64,000 nt of DNA, taken from Tetmemena sp. SeJ-2015 (taxonomy: Eukaryota; Ciliophora; Spirotrichea; Sporadotrichida; Oxytrichidae). Every line of letters begins with the position of its first letter. The first letter of the stretch is position 1. This document shows positions 1 to 11,369 of this stretch, piece after piece. The notes beneath the pieces are model-generated. The model was not told where the DNA came from and did not search any database. It saw only the letters and a list, made by a program, of their open reading frames with translations. The stretch lies in contig JAJKFJ010022743.1 in assembly GCA_027382625.1 (NCBI GenBank), positions 1 to 64,000 on the forward strand, read 5' to 3'. A program made the translations under genes and the position numbers.

Positions 1-339
1 TCAAGTTTGAAAGTTTAGTATAATCCATCAAACTCTAGAGACTGAAATAATGCACACTTAAAAATAGTCTGAACTTTTTTAATTTAATTTTAGCTCATAC
101 TCGTTGTTCTTTTCCTCTTCCTTGAGAATTATTTAAACAAGTTAATAATACTCTCTTACTTTCTTTTTCCCTTAAAGATAAAGTAACCCTGATTTATTTC
201 ATAATTCCCTTTTATAGGTATTTGGGGCAAGCAATAAGCTTCTAAGACACGTTTTATATCTAAAACTATATCGAAGACGTGGTTTCCCAGACTAAATTCT
301 ATGTTCATGTCAACAGCTCTGAAATAGGAATAGATCATC

Positions 340-2697
340 ATGGACCACAACTACTTATACACTGAAAGGAAGGGAATACACCATGGAGATCCTATTAAGC
401 TCTTTCATAAAGAAGCCAAAGGGCATCTCACTATTAGTCAGAGAGAGGTAGACTTGCTATTGCCTGTATACCCGGATTTCCTCCAAAAACAAATCAAGTC
501 ACTTGCCTCAGGTGCAAATAGAGTGAATTAGGAATAGAAAGTAAGATATTCTTTTTATATCTATTAACTTAATATTAAATAGAAGGATGAAGATAAGGAC
601 TAAAACATTATTCAGCAGTAGGATGAAAAGAAACTACAATAAGTCAAGATATATATTGAGCGTGATTCTGAAAACTTATCTGAGACTAACTCTTACTGGG
701 AAATTCAGAAGGTAAAACCTTTCAAAGGAGGAGCAGGTAGTCATTATTTAATTTGTTTACAATAGATATAGTGTATTGGGATGACATATATAGATTTAGA
801 CACATTGGAACAGGAAAATATTTGTGCGTTTCAACAGAAAAGTTAGAGCTTTCACTTAAACTTGAAGTTAAAATGCTCATTAAGTTTAAGATTTATCTTG
901 ATCTTTCTTTAACCTCTACTTTTTGAGGATAGAAAAGCTAGCTCCCTCTCTTCAGGTGGAACCGTTTTGTAATAGATCAACTCAAGTAACTTAACTAGTA
1001 AATTTAGGATGCCTTGTTCAGCTATATATATTTATAGTTTGTAAAAGTATTAAGCGTATTATAAGATTATCCTTGCAGTCTAAGACCTAATGACTATTTG
1101 CTCTTAGAATTCTTCATCATCATCTACTAGTTGCCCATACTTGTTCACAACTTTGCGGACAGTTCCTTCATGATCTATGCCTTACTAGAGTATGTCATTC
1201 TCTTCTTTCTCTTTAAGATTTTCAATCTCAATAGGAAACATCTTTCTTGAAGGCTCAACATTTGAATTATTCACAAACCTCAATCATATTAACTATTGAT
1301 GTTTCACTCTTATAACTTGTATTTCTTGATAAAGTTTAACGTTTCCAACGCCAATACGATAACAAAGTATGATGTGATAATTTACAACATGCTTTAAAGA
1401 TGTGACACAAAACTAGTTGCCTCTTTATTCAAGGAGACTTTTAAGAGAGCATCCTACATTCATAATGACAGAGCAGCAGCCATCATGAATGACTAGGGCC
1501 TAGATTTGAAGATCATAGCTCGTATGCAGGACTCAACTGTTGGAAATCACTTCAATCAAACTTTCACCAATCAAATGAATAAGTGGGCTGATATGCTGGA
1601 GACTATTTCCTATGTAGATGAGAGGGACCAGAACATTGACAAGTAAATTCTCTATCTCTAGGTCATTGGCTTGATGTGCTAAGATGCACACGGGAAGGCT
1701 CTCTATCACTACTAAATGTAGGCAGTTTTCTGCCTTATAAGCAATGAACAGAACGTTCCTCTCCGCTTCTCCATGCAAAAGAAAGACGTAGATAGGATCT
1801 AAACATCATAGTTTTATATTTAGTCCTAAAATTTAAAATATAATTGTTTACTGTTCATTCACTAAGAGAAATAAAGGTACATATTATACTTTAAATAACT
1901 TTAAATATAGAGGCCAATGATGCCTTTTTTAATAAGAATCCAAACTTGAGAGAAATTAATTTATTGATTTCAGCCTATGCAAAAGACTTTGAATCTGAAA
2001 TATCTTTAATGGGCATTTAATTTCTTATAACTCAATTAAATTTACAAGGAAATAATTAATTTTTAAAGTCAAAGATTTCTGGACTTAGATAGGCAAAGCC
2101 CCATCCTCTTGTGAATGATCCATTATAATTAAATATGCTTGAAAGAGCTGACGGACTTTTGCATTTCATCAGAAACTTTATATATCTGATCTTTACAAAA
2201 TCAGAGACATTCTGAGTAGAATGAGCGATGACCTACATTCAATCTATGAAAAGTCAAGAGACAACTTCATAGACATCGATCAGATCATTTTTTACATCAA
2301 CGAAGCAATCGCCTCCATACCTCAAGTGAAAAAGCCCAAGAACCAAAACTAAGACAAAAATAGAGACTTGCTCGATCCATATGGACTTCCTCACTAGCAG
2401 GATAAATAAGAGGAGGATGAAGAAGCTGAGATAATGACTGAGCAGTCAGAGATGAATGAACAAGATCTTGATGACTCTCGCATGCTTGATGTTCGTATGG
2501 CTTCCGATAAATTGCTACGCATAGTCAGAGATTACATAATCAGTCGCAATTGCTCTATCAAGGAGGCTTTTGGAATCGACAGTATCTCGCAAGACGAATA
2601 TATCTCCAAGTTCTAACTTAAGAAAAAGCTAAAAGACATTTCTGGAGACGAGGCTTATAGAAGAATTTAGATATTTATTATATATGGAAAGTTATGA
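340..2697 (+). CDS. IP3-receptor/ryanodine-receptor-like protein, scrambled germline gene
   Basis: Family members are intracellular calcium-release channels. The first exon starts at ATG 340, followed by GT-AG introns near 542-583 and 739-767. The first part carries a MIR-type stretch with motifs SYWEIQKVKPFKGGAG and FRHIGTGKYLC. The middle part is coded on the opposite strand (about 993-1300) and reads KMFPIEIENLKEKEEN through EQGILNLLV, an RIH-like motif. The plus strand resumes at 1412 with ASLFKETFKRASYIHNDRAA and runs to TGA at 2695. The inverted and plus parts join in frame through a shared ACTAGTT (reverse complement at 993-999, direct at 1412-1418). No channel membrane segments were found, so this may be a short regulatory homologue, or further segments may lie elsewhere. 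The joint between the first plus part and the inverted part (about 830-990 to 1300-1400) is unresolved. Family assignment rests on the MIR and RIH-like motifs. Confidence 0.6.
993..1300 (-). other. Inverted macronuclear-destined segment (MDS) of the IP3R-like gene
   Basis: This stretch has a clean glutamine-rich-code reading frame on the minus strand, while the rest of the gene is on the plus strand. Its 3' pointer (plus-strand AACTAGT, 993-999) is the reverse complement of ACTAGTT at 1412-1418. Joining there gives ILNLLV followed by ASLFKETF in one frame. The right edge is approximate because its partner pointer was not identified. Confidence 0.65.
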
Positions 2698-2818
2698 ATC
2701 AGACAGAAATTATCAAGGACTACATTTAAAATACCTAGGTATTCTAGACTAGATATTAGAATTTAATATTCTGAAAAATAAAATGAAATCATATTATCTC
2801 TCTCTTTCAATTTATTTT

Positions 2819-5800
2819 TCATATCATGCTAGAATTGTTGAGATTCAAGTCTCCTTTTGATAAACTGCTCACCAGATTACTTCTCTGTTCCTTAAACCTT
2901 GTGCTTTCGTTACCAGAATTTTACTTCACTATTGAATCATTTATTTCATTTTAAGGCTTCAATTCTAAGCCGTTTATCCTTTTCGAAGGCTTTTTAATTT
3001 AAGAGTGATTAACATTATTCCTAATCATTTACTGCTACTACTGCTAAAATTATTGATAGGGAGACATATTCACCCCTATAAAATCATGCTGCTGCATTTG
3101 GCTATTAGGATAGAGTAAGTTCTAGTTATTATTTATCTAACTGCTATTCTGATTGGCTGGAATGCTATTGTTATTATTCCTACTTGAAGGTTGGACCTAT
3201 AAACCTTGAGGCTGATTGACTGCAGAATGAGTCAGCCCCACAATATTTAGATTAGTGTAATTCACCACTTATATTCCCCCATTCCCATTCAACACAGGTA
3301 TCACTCCTCCTCCGCTACCTAGCATAGATTACGCACTATTCGAATTCATGTAGTGCTGCACTAAATCCTTCGCATTCAACCTAATCTTGCTCTTTATGGA
3401 ATTCTTGTAAATCTTCTGCAAATCACTTTAAATTTTTTCAAGACTTTTCTTCCTCTATCGTTCAAGAATTTCATAGTAATTTCTCACTGGTTACTATTAT
3501 TGCATACTAGAAGAATGAAATTATTGATTTAGACCGTGCTATTGTTGCATATTCGATGGATAGGGAGTCTACTGCTGCTAGAAAATTAGGCTGCTTTTAT
3601 CTATTGATTTAGACTTAGTTTTTTAGAGGAGGTTTGAATGAGCTCCTGAGCCAATCGCAACAGGATTCAGACCTAGCTCTGAGATACTCATGTCGTTTCT
3701 AAGAACCTGGTTTAATGAGTAATACTTTCAATACAAATAAGATGCAAGTTTTTTAAATCTTCTTTCCAAGATTGGACCTGGATCTAACTGAATTGAGAGA
3801 TTTATGAGACACTATGGGCTAAAGCATATTGCTTATTTCGCCAGGTGGCCCTATGTGGCTAATGCTATTATTTTAGGTGTGTAATCCAGTTGAAGGCAGT
3901 AAATGATTATAATGATTTCTTGTAACGCTTCCTCCTCCCAATTACTTTTGCATTTAGGAACCAAGAGCCGACAATATTTGAATTCTAAATCATAGAGCTA
4001 TTGTTTATATCTGGTAAAATAAGGGAGAGATTTCCTGCACCTTTATGTTCTTACTTAGTTAATACTTGAAGACTCTGACCAGATTAAAGAGGTACCTGCT
4101 ATTATAAATTATGAGACTTAACTGGCTTGAGAGAGTATTTAGGTTGCCCAAAGTTTCTAGAATTTTGAATAACATTAACCTGTATAGTGGGTGATTCTAA
4201 GTTCTCTTAAAATCGAGGTGATAGCTGTGGCTACTCAATAATGAACTTTTCAGCTTTCTTTTTTAAAAAATGAGCATTAAATTTAAATTTATCTTTTGAG
4301 GCTGCTATTTAGCGCTGGGACTTGAATAAGCATTGATCATCTTCATGAAATCTTTAGATAGAATTTTCTGAGGTGGGGCCTATTTAACAACATTTCTTGT
4401 AGTAGTTTCTTGAGTTGTTTCACCAACATTTATAAAAATTAATCTCTTATATTTCTCTGATTGCTAGACTGATCCTTTTGCTTACTGGGACTTATTTAAA
4501 TAGTGGCATTCGGCTCATGAACGTCCTCTTTAATTTCAGGAAGGTGGTCGCTATTTCTGGTAGATAATTTCACTATTGGTTATGATTATTGGAACACCTC
4601 AGGGGGTAAATTTTTGTCTGAGCTTCTTTTAACAATAACTTGCCTTCTTGAGCTTGTCCCATTTTTCGTGATTGATCCGCTTCTCTCGTTTGGAATAAGA
4701 TTCTAATTCTATTCCTAGACTTAATTGATATTAAAGTAAAAAGAATAAAGAGTACTTTAATTTGACTCTATTGTTTGAGACTTATCTTAAGAGGGCTTGT
4801 ATCTCTCAAGAGATGAATCTTAGTTATTCTCTATTAATATGGTTGAGAAGTTATGTAAATCTATGATTGCTTCAATTAATTGGAGGTAGTTGTTTAATGA
4901 GGGTAGTTAAATTATATGCTATCTTCATCTCTCTTAAGAAATGTTCATTTTGGCATTCTAAATTAAATAAGTCTCTATCCTAATGATATACAGTTTATAT
5001 AAATGTCTCTTAAATAGTTCAACAAACATTGATTTTTTATTCTAATTTATTTTATTTTAAATTAATTTTATTATCCTTTAAATCCTATGCTATACTGAAT
5101 CGTTTGTCTGTCCTCTATGATGCAATTTATTATTTTCTTTTTGCTTCTGATCAGATGTTTGTTTAATAGAAACTATCCTTTTTTGCTGATTTACAGTTGA
5201 TTATACTTAGTTAGTCTCCGTTGGCAAGTTATTGGTCTTGGAGTCTTGATTTTACTAGCCCTCTTAATTGATAATTTTAATCTTCAGACTTTTCTAATTG
5301 CGCACTCCTTATTCTTGATCATTCCTATCCTTGCCTTATTTCTATTCGGAAGATTAAACTGGTTGCTCTCGAATGTTTATGAATGAGGCACCATTCTTAT
5401 GCGGCGAGGCTCCTGGAGATAAATAACTCATCTCTTGTTTAACCTTTGCTTTTGTTTCCTGGCTTGCGATCCCTAACTCTGCTTCTGCATTCGCCTTTAT
5501 CTTTAAGTTGCTTATTACTTTATCATATCATAAAAATAAATTTCATATTAGCTTATTCCATCCTTTTAAGTTTTCTTTTTGACTACCAAATTAGATTAGC
5601 CTTGACTATCATGAGGTTTCTAAGATGGTGCTGGTTGCTGCTGCTACAGATCTAGCTGAAGTTAAGTGGTCTCTTAAGAGCTTTAATCTAGCTAATTAAA
5701 TAAAGGATTGTTAGTTCCCTAAAATAGTTTAAATGTAAATAGCAGTTTACTTGCGTCATCGCATTAGAGAAGATAATTAAAGGGATTGAGGGCTCCTTAT

Positions 5801-8151
5801 TCAGATTAGACTCTGATTTATCCCTTGAAGGACTATCCATGTGCAATATATCATCCTCATAGTCATCGTCTTCCTCCTAATAAGAAATTGTGAATATCTA
5901 ATATGAAAGTCAAATGCTTTATTAAGTTGTTTAAAAAGTTGTACCGCATAATTTTTAGAGAGATCTTCTTCATTTTAATAGTCCTCTTTAGACTTTGCCC
6001 TTCGATCTACCTCGAGTCTGGACTAGTAGTTGCTCCTCTTATCTAACTATCTCTATGCACTTTTGCTCACTTTACAAATAATTTTTACTTGCAACTGATT
6101 GGTCCGCTTCCCTCCTTGATTTAGCGCACTTTGGTTGTTTGTATTCTAAATAACGAATTTCAATAAGTGGAAACAAATTACTTGATCAGTCTATTGATTT
6201 TGAATGGGTGGGACTTGAAGATGCTAACTTGAAAGATTATTTTTTAGGTCGTTCAGTTATATTTAGTTGAGCATACTTCCTTGCCTTAAACCTCTGTTTC
6301 CAATTTGTAAATCCTTAACTAATAGGGGAGACAGTCCTTCAACCCCTCCCTCTCTTTGTTTCTAAAGAGTCGAAAAATTTCTATATTTTGCTTGTGGCAA
6401 TCTATCTGTCAAAGAGAATAAGTTCTTTGAGAATTTTATGGTTTTAAGAAGAGGATCTTATAAATTATTAAATCAAAACAAGAATAAGTGAATTTATAGT
6501 GAGATCTTGATTCTTTAGGGTGTGAGAAATAGATTCTGTAAACTGTCGATAAAACTCTGGAAAATATTTTTTAAGCTTCATTTCGACCACGGGATGCGTT
6601 AGTATTTAATCTAAAAATAGATGTTAGCTTATTAACTAAATCAAATAAGTGAAGTGCTCTCTGGAAAGTTAAAACGAGAGAATTTCTTACCGCAGTTAGG
6701 TCTAGTCTAAGGGGAAACTTAGAGCATATATTTTAAAATGTTGCTCATATCTTGACTGAAATGAGTAGGGATTTTAGGATATACTCCCTTTATAACTTTC
6801 TTGTACAGTCCCTACATATCCTCCGCCTAAAAAGGAGGATGCAAAGTGATGAAAATAAATTAAAATTTATCTAAGTGCACATTTCATAGCAGACACAACC
6901 AAGAGACCAAATGTCGCTCTTTGCATCATAAGGCTAGTCCTTCCAAACTTCTGGACTCGCATAATAAGGAGTGCCGGTTTGAGTGTAGGACAAGCCTTTC
7001 TTATAGAGTATGATTGTCGTAGATTAGGGTGATTGCAGATATCTAAATTCAAAGAAATGAAAGAACTCAGGAATGGAAAGGACTGAATAAAGAAGAAGTT
7101 CAAGTAAAAGTTAAATACAACTCCATTTTGAAAGTTATAGAATTTTAGACATTTTTAAGATTTAATTTTCTAATCCATGGCAGCCACCCTTTTAATTAAA
7201 GGTTAAATTAAATTTAAGACATTTTGGGGGCTGGTGATTAATTTGAATGGATCAGTTATTGGGATTTAATTAAAATTTCACTGACTAGCTCTCTACTATT
7301 TTACTATACTACTATAAAATACTAATAATTTTATTAACTACAAATAATCTACACTACTAGGACAAGTCAGTGAAAATATTCAAGGTAAGTCCAGACGTTC
7401 ATTTCGTTTATTCTACTTACGCAATTTACGTCGATCATACTCTATTAGCAACTTTGGAAACGTTCAAGTCTCCAAGTTTAGCTCGCATTTCCTTATAAAG
7501 AAAAATATTCGCGCTCTATAAAGAAATGTTAAATATGATGGCTTTATTGTGGAGAGTAAAGGTTTTCAAAGTCTTCCTACCTTCATATCTCTATGGAGAA
7601 TCTTCAAATCATGAAGTGCTTTCAAACCCATGACAACTTAAATGAAAATGTACCATATCTTCTTTTCCTTAATATAGGTCTCTCGCTTTTGATACTGACA
7701 GATCTTCTGATACATATCGCCATTATCTGCATACTCCATCACTATACTATGAGGAATTTAGAATTACACCTCAAATAATCCAAAGAGAGTTAGAACTTAG
7801 AAAAATAATATACCAAAGGGAAGAAGATGCCTCATCAAGAAAAGCTTCTTTGTAAGCTATTACGTTCGGATGGCTTATCGATGCGAGGATGCGAACTTCA
7901 TTCAGAGCGTTTTCTTTTTCTCTATCGCTCAAATTCATTATTTTCACCTTTTTCAAAGCGTAAAGTTCCTCATCTTCTAATCTCATCACCTTGTATACAC
8001 TACTAAACTTAGGAAATTATTAAAAATTAATTTTTTTTGCAATTGAAGCTTTATAGGCACCATCACCTATAGATAATCTTAGATTTTGGCAAAAGAAAAC
8101 TTATAGAATACCTAATTTTTTGATTATATTGAACTCATTCAGCTTTGACAT
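2819..8151 (-). CDS. NEK-family protein kinase with long Q/N-rich tail
   Basis: NIMA-related serine/threonine kinase. Ciliate NEKs act on cilia length and the cell cycle; the role here is inferred. Start ATG at 8151-8149 (MSKLNEFNIIKKLG). The N-lobe has the VAIK-type lysine in YALKKVKI. An intron at about 7757-7824 joins SSSL to CIVMEYADNGDMY. The catalytic loop is HDLKILHRDMK, the DFG position reads LGDLNVSKV (a variant known in NEKs), and the activation segment continues GTPYYASPEVWKDQPYDAKS. A 441-bp inverted-repeat element (7004-7444) splits the activation segment; removing it with one TTA/TAA copy gives VAKKGLSYTQTG in frame. The kinase domain ends near RPNCDQILTHP (about 6600). About 1,100 residues of Q/N/S-rich tail follow, to TGA at 2821-2819. 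At least one further IES lies in the glycine loop (8040-8115). Some joints in the tail are unresolved. Confidence 0.85.
7001..7447. mobile_element. 441-bp inverted-repeat element (transposon-like IES) inside the NEK kinase exon
   Basis: The element occupies 7004-7444 between direct repeats TTA (7001-7003 and 7445-7447). Its ends are imperfect inverted repeats of about 22 bp: TAGAGTATGATTGTCGTAGA at 7004-7023 against the reverse complement of 7425-7444, with 19 of 22 bases matching over 7004-7025 and 7423-7444. Excision with one TTA copy fuses GTT GC and TAAGAAAGGC into the expected kinase sequence SKVAKKGLSYTQTG. No transposase-like reading frame is visible inside, so it would be non-autonomous. 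A 3-bp TTA/TAA target duplication recalls PIF/Harbinger elements, but that is only a suggestion. Confidence 0.8.
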
Positions 8152-8247
8152 TATTGATGCTACCTATTTTGATGGGATATAAACGGCAAAATTTTATAAT
8201 TAAAAAGTATCCTATATTATATGATCAAGTACTCTTTTCAAAAATCT

Positions 8248-10477
8248 TCATTTGATAGCATCACAATTAGAATTTGGATATGATAAGCTGAAATCGAAGT
8301 TTATAGGCCATTAAAAGATCTTTGCGCCAGTTAACAGTTTCTTCCACTATCTAATCATTATAGCCTGCTTCAGCATCTTATTAATTTCCAATCTATCCTG
8401 CTCTATAAGGCCCTTCTCTTTTAAAAATAAATATTCTCTCCTCTGATTGAGAGTACTGTTCTAGATAGGCTAGATTCTAGCAGGCTGGTTTCCTGCTGGC
8501 ACATTTTATTGGACTTCATATCTTCTTCTAATGTCTTCAATAAGCATGGAAAGTTTAAGCTTGTTTCCGGATTAAGCAGCAGCATGGCACGGGGTCCTCT
8601 ATTTATCAGATAGAAGAGGAAGCTCTGGGTAACACTCTAAGTCCCTTAGCATATCTTTCACTGTATCTGGCTTGATTTCATCATACATGCAAGCCCAATA
8701 TAGAGAGGTTGTATGTAAAACTGGACTGTAATAAAAGATAATGAAAATAAGTACAATAGCAAAGGATTGGTATGCTCCTTAAATCTAGGTCCCACTTTAA
8801 GCTGCTAATTTATATACTGACTGAAGTACAGACCCTCGATTTGATTAAGCTTTTCTTCTCTTGCATTTACTGCTTTTCTACTTTTGTTCTCTTTGCAGCC
8901 ACTAATACTCCATACGTCCTAGATCAACCTCTCCACCAAATGCTTCACACATCCTGTGTGCTTAAATTTTCCTGCATAATCGATTGGGTAGAACCCAAAT
9001 TTGTCAGTGATATAAATTTGAGCACCGTAGCTCTTTACAAGCATTTCTACGATGTCCTCTCGCCCGTTTAGGCAAGCCCAATGAAGAGTTGTGAACTAAG
9101 TTTTTGGATAAATTCATTTAATGAAAACATATTATCAGGATTTTAATCGTTAATGCTGAGTGGCCTTATATTTTGAGCAATCATTTATACTACCTCCTTT
9201 TACTGATTTTTTCTGTCAGGGTAGTTCATAATACAACTGAGAAGTAATGGTGTATTCCCATACTTATCCTTAATGGCCATCTTGTCCTATACTGCTTTAC
9301 TATCTTCCGTCATCTCCCTCTCTCTAATGCTTTTAATTGTGCTTCTAGTAATTTATATATTCTAGTCCAAAGCAGCTCTATGCAACATAGATTTAATCTT
9401 TTTAATTAATCAAAGTGATTTTTTACTATAGTCCTTCCATCTCTATCGATGAAAGCACTTTGAAGTTCGAAGTCTTTGATGAATTTATCTGTGTTTAGAA
9501 ACTTTTGATCACTCTCCATGTTTGCCCCTTGGAAAGTGATTTCTTTCGACTTGAAGAGCCTCCTGACTATTTCATCAGACTCTATGTCATCGCTATCCAT
9601 CATCTTTGAAAACATATCCTCGTCCTTATCTAACTTAGAATCAAAAGTTAGCGTCAAAATTATAAAAGAGATGTTAAAAGTTTTTTACTCTATCGCTAAA
9701 TCTAAGTCATCTTCTTCATTTTTTTGAATCTAATAACTGTCACCAAACAGTCTTTCGAAGAAAGTGAATCTGATTGCTGGTGACTGCTGTGTTTACTGCT
9801 AAGACTACAACTACTACTACTCCTACTACTATTACTAATTAGCGGGAGGAGGAGCTATAACTGGAGGTTGCTAATTGGTTTGCTTCTTTTAAGTCTAACC
9901 TATCTGAGGAAGTATAGTAGTCTTCTTTGCATTTTAAGTTTGAGCATTAGATGCTTTCTGCTGTGCCTATTGTTGCTTAGGATTTTCTGGAACTGATCGA
10001 TTGGTCGTTTTAAAGTTTGAGTTATCAGGTGAAGATCCAGAAGTTTGATTTTTATTGCCCTTGCTTTCAGCAGGTGAATCAAGCAAGTTAGTTTATGAAT
10101 TTTGAGTGGTGTTGTTCAAACCTAGTTTACTCTTTTCTTCATTTGTCTAAAAGAAGTTGTTCTTTGACCCAAACGAAGGTTATGATTCCAGAACAAGCAT
10201 AATTAAAATAAGCTATAATTAATGTCAAGCTGTTGCTCTACAGGCTCACCAGGAGTCTTACTATCATAAAATGAACTCACTTGGCCATTCTTGTTTTGGT
10301 TTTAGTTTGATGGCTACGGCTGAGATGCAATCTGAGCTTTGTTTTTATTCCCAATCTTGATATCACTAGCTAACTTTAAATTATTGGCAGCTGTAAACTT
10401 ATTTGCAATTTCACAATATATTGAATAATTATCTTAAATTACAGTTTAATGGGTTGATTGTTCGAAGAATTCTTCAT
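8248..10477 (-). CDS. Ankyrin-repeat protein with Q-rich N-terminal half
   Basis: Start ATG at 10477 (MKNSSNNQPIK), stop TGA at 8250-8248. The N-terminal half is rich in Q, N and S, including a run of about 15 mostly Gln codons near 9800-9840, and contains the short conserved-looking block FFERLFGDSYQIQKNEEDD. An intron with a GTGAGT donor lies at about 10220-10290. The C-terminal half holds ankyrin-type repeats such as GREDIVEMLVKSYGAQIY followed by DKFGFYPIDYAGKFKHTGC (8920-9080). It ends with a basic helix (MIRQWKKLLTGAKIF) and the C-terminus NSNCDAIK. Ankyrin repeats bind partner proteins; the partner is unknown. Only about 100 bp separate it from the NEK gene start. The first exon to second exon joint (10390-10440) is uncertain. 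Confidence 0.65.
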
Positions 10478-10587
10478 CTTATTTGAATTATTTTATTTGA
10501 AATGAGTCTTCCTATATAAGTTTATTCTCTCTCTCTAATTAAAAGGAGAAGAGGAAGATAAATTGTTTAATTATAAATTTTCCAAAA

Positions 10588-11248
10588 ATGAATAAAGTAG
10601 AGATAAGTGAACTAGCGTACAAAAAGATGATGCTTCACTCGATCAAGTATCATAAGTGCGATTGCCTCGGAGTCATGATAGGAAGCAGAAAAGATAAGAG
10701 CGTTATTGTTGATGACGCAATCCATGTATAAACTAAGAAGTTGATACATGCAATTTTTTATCCCTCTGTTTCATTAGAGAATCATGCTTGGGCCACTTGA
10801 ACTAGCATTCGAAATGGTAGAGACCTTGTTAACCTAAGACTAGCAAATAGTTGGTATATACGAGGCACCTATCAGTTCTAAGCAAACAGATTAAACTACA
10901 TCTGCTCTAGCACTCGAGGTAGCCAAGCAAATAGAAGCTAAGAGTGGCTTTGCAGCTGCAATCATGGTCCTTGAAACTCAAACCATAGAGAAGATATTTG
11001 TCTTCTTTGCTTTATAAACATGTAAGATTGTTGGAGATGGCAGACAATACTTTTAAAAGTTAGAGCCAGAGAGCTACATAGTTAACAAGAATGGGAATGC
11101 AGTTTTAGCAGAGAAAGTTAAGTGGGGCTCACTCGATATTCTGGAGGACTATATTTCGACCAGGAAATATCTATCCCTCTGTGACTTTGATGACCATCTG
11201 GAAAATGTAAATAACGATTTCCTAAACAAGGAACTCTTCTCCTCATGA
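10588..11248 (+). CDS. ER membrane protein complex subunit 8/9 homologue
   Basis: EMC8/9 are cytosolic MPN-fold subunits of the ER membrane protein complex, which inserts membrane proteins into the ER. Start ATG 10588 (MNKVEISELAYKKMMLHSIK), a 52-bp GT-AG intron at 10726-10777, stop TGA at 11246. The N-terminus (AYKKMMLHSIKYHKCDCLGV), the middle LELAFEMVE...QIVGIYEA and the C-terminus LCDFDDHLENVNNDFLNKEL follow the order and spacing of EMC8/9. The product is about 200 residues, the usual family length. The metal-binding JAMM residues are absent, as is normal in this subfamily. No IES was needed to keep the frame, which makes it one of the few uninterrupted genes here. Confidence 0.85.
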
Positions 11249-11369
11249 GTATAATTAGCAATGTTTATACAATTTATCAGAATAAGCAAAACTATAGCAC
11301 ATTTATAGAATTCAGTAAATCATCTTGTTTTAATGCATAAACAATAATTTGCTGCGAAGAATAATTATA

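Noticed and set aside
6867..7103. Minus-strand open frame crossing the left end of the 441-bp element
   Set aside because: It is half kinase exon in the wrong frame and half element. The element boundary explains it.
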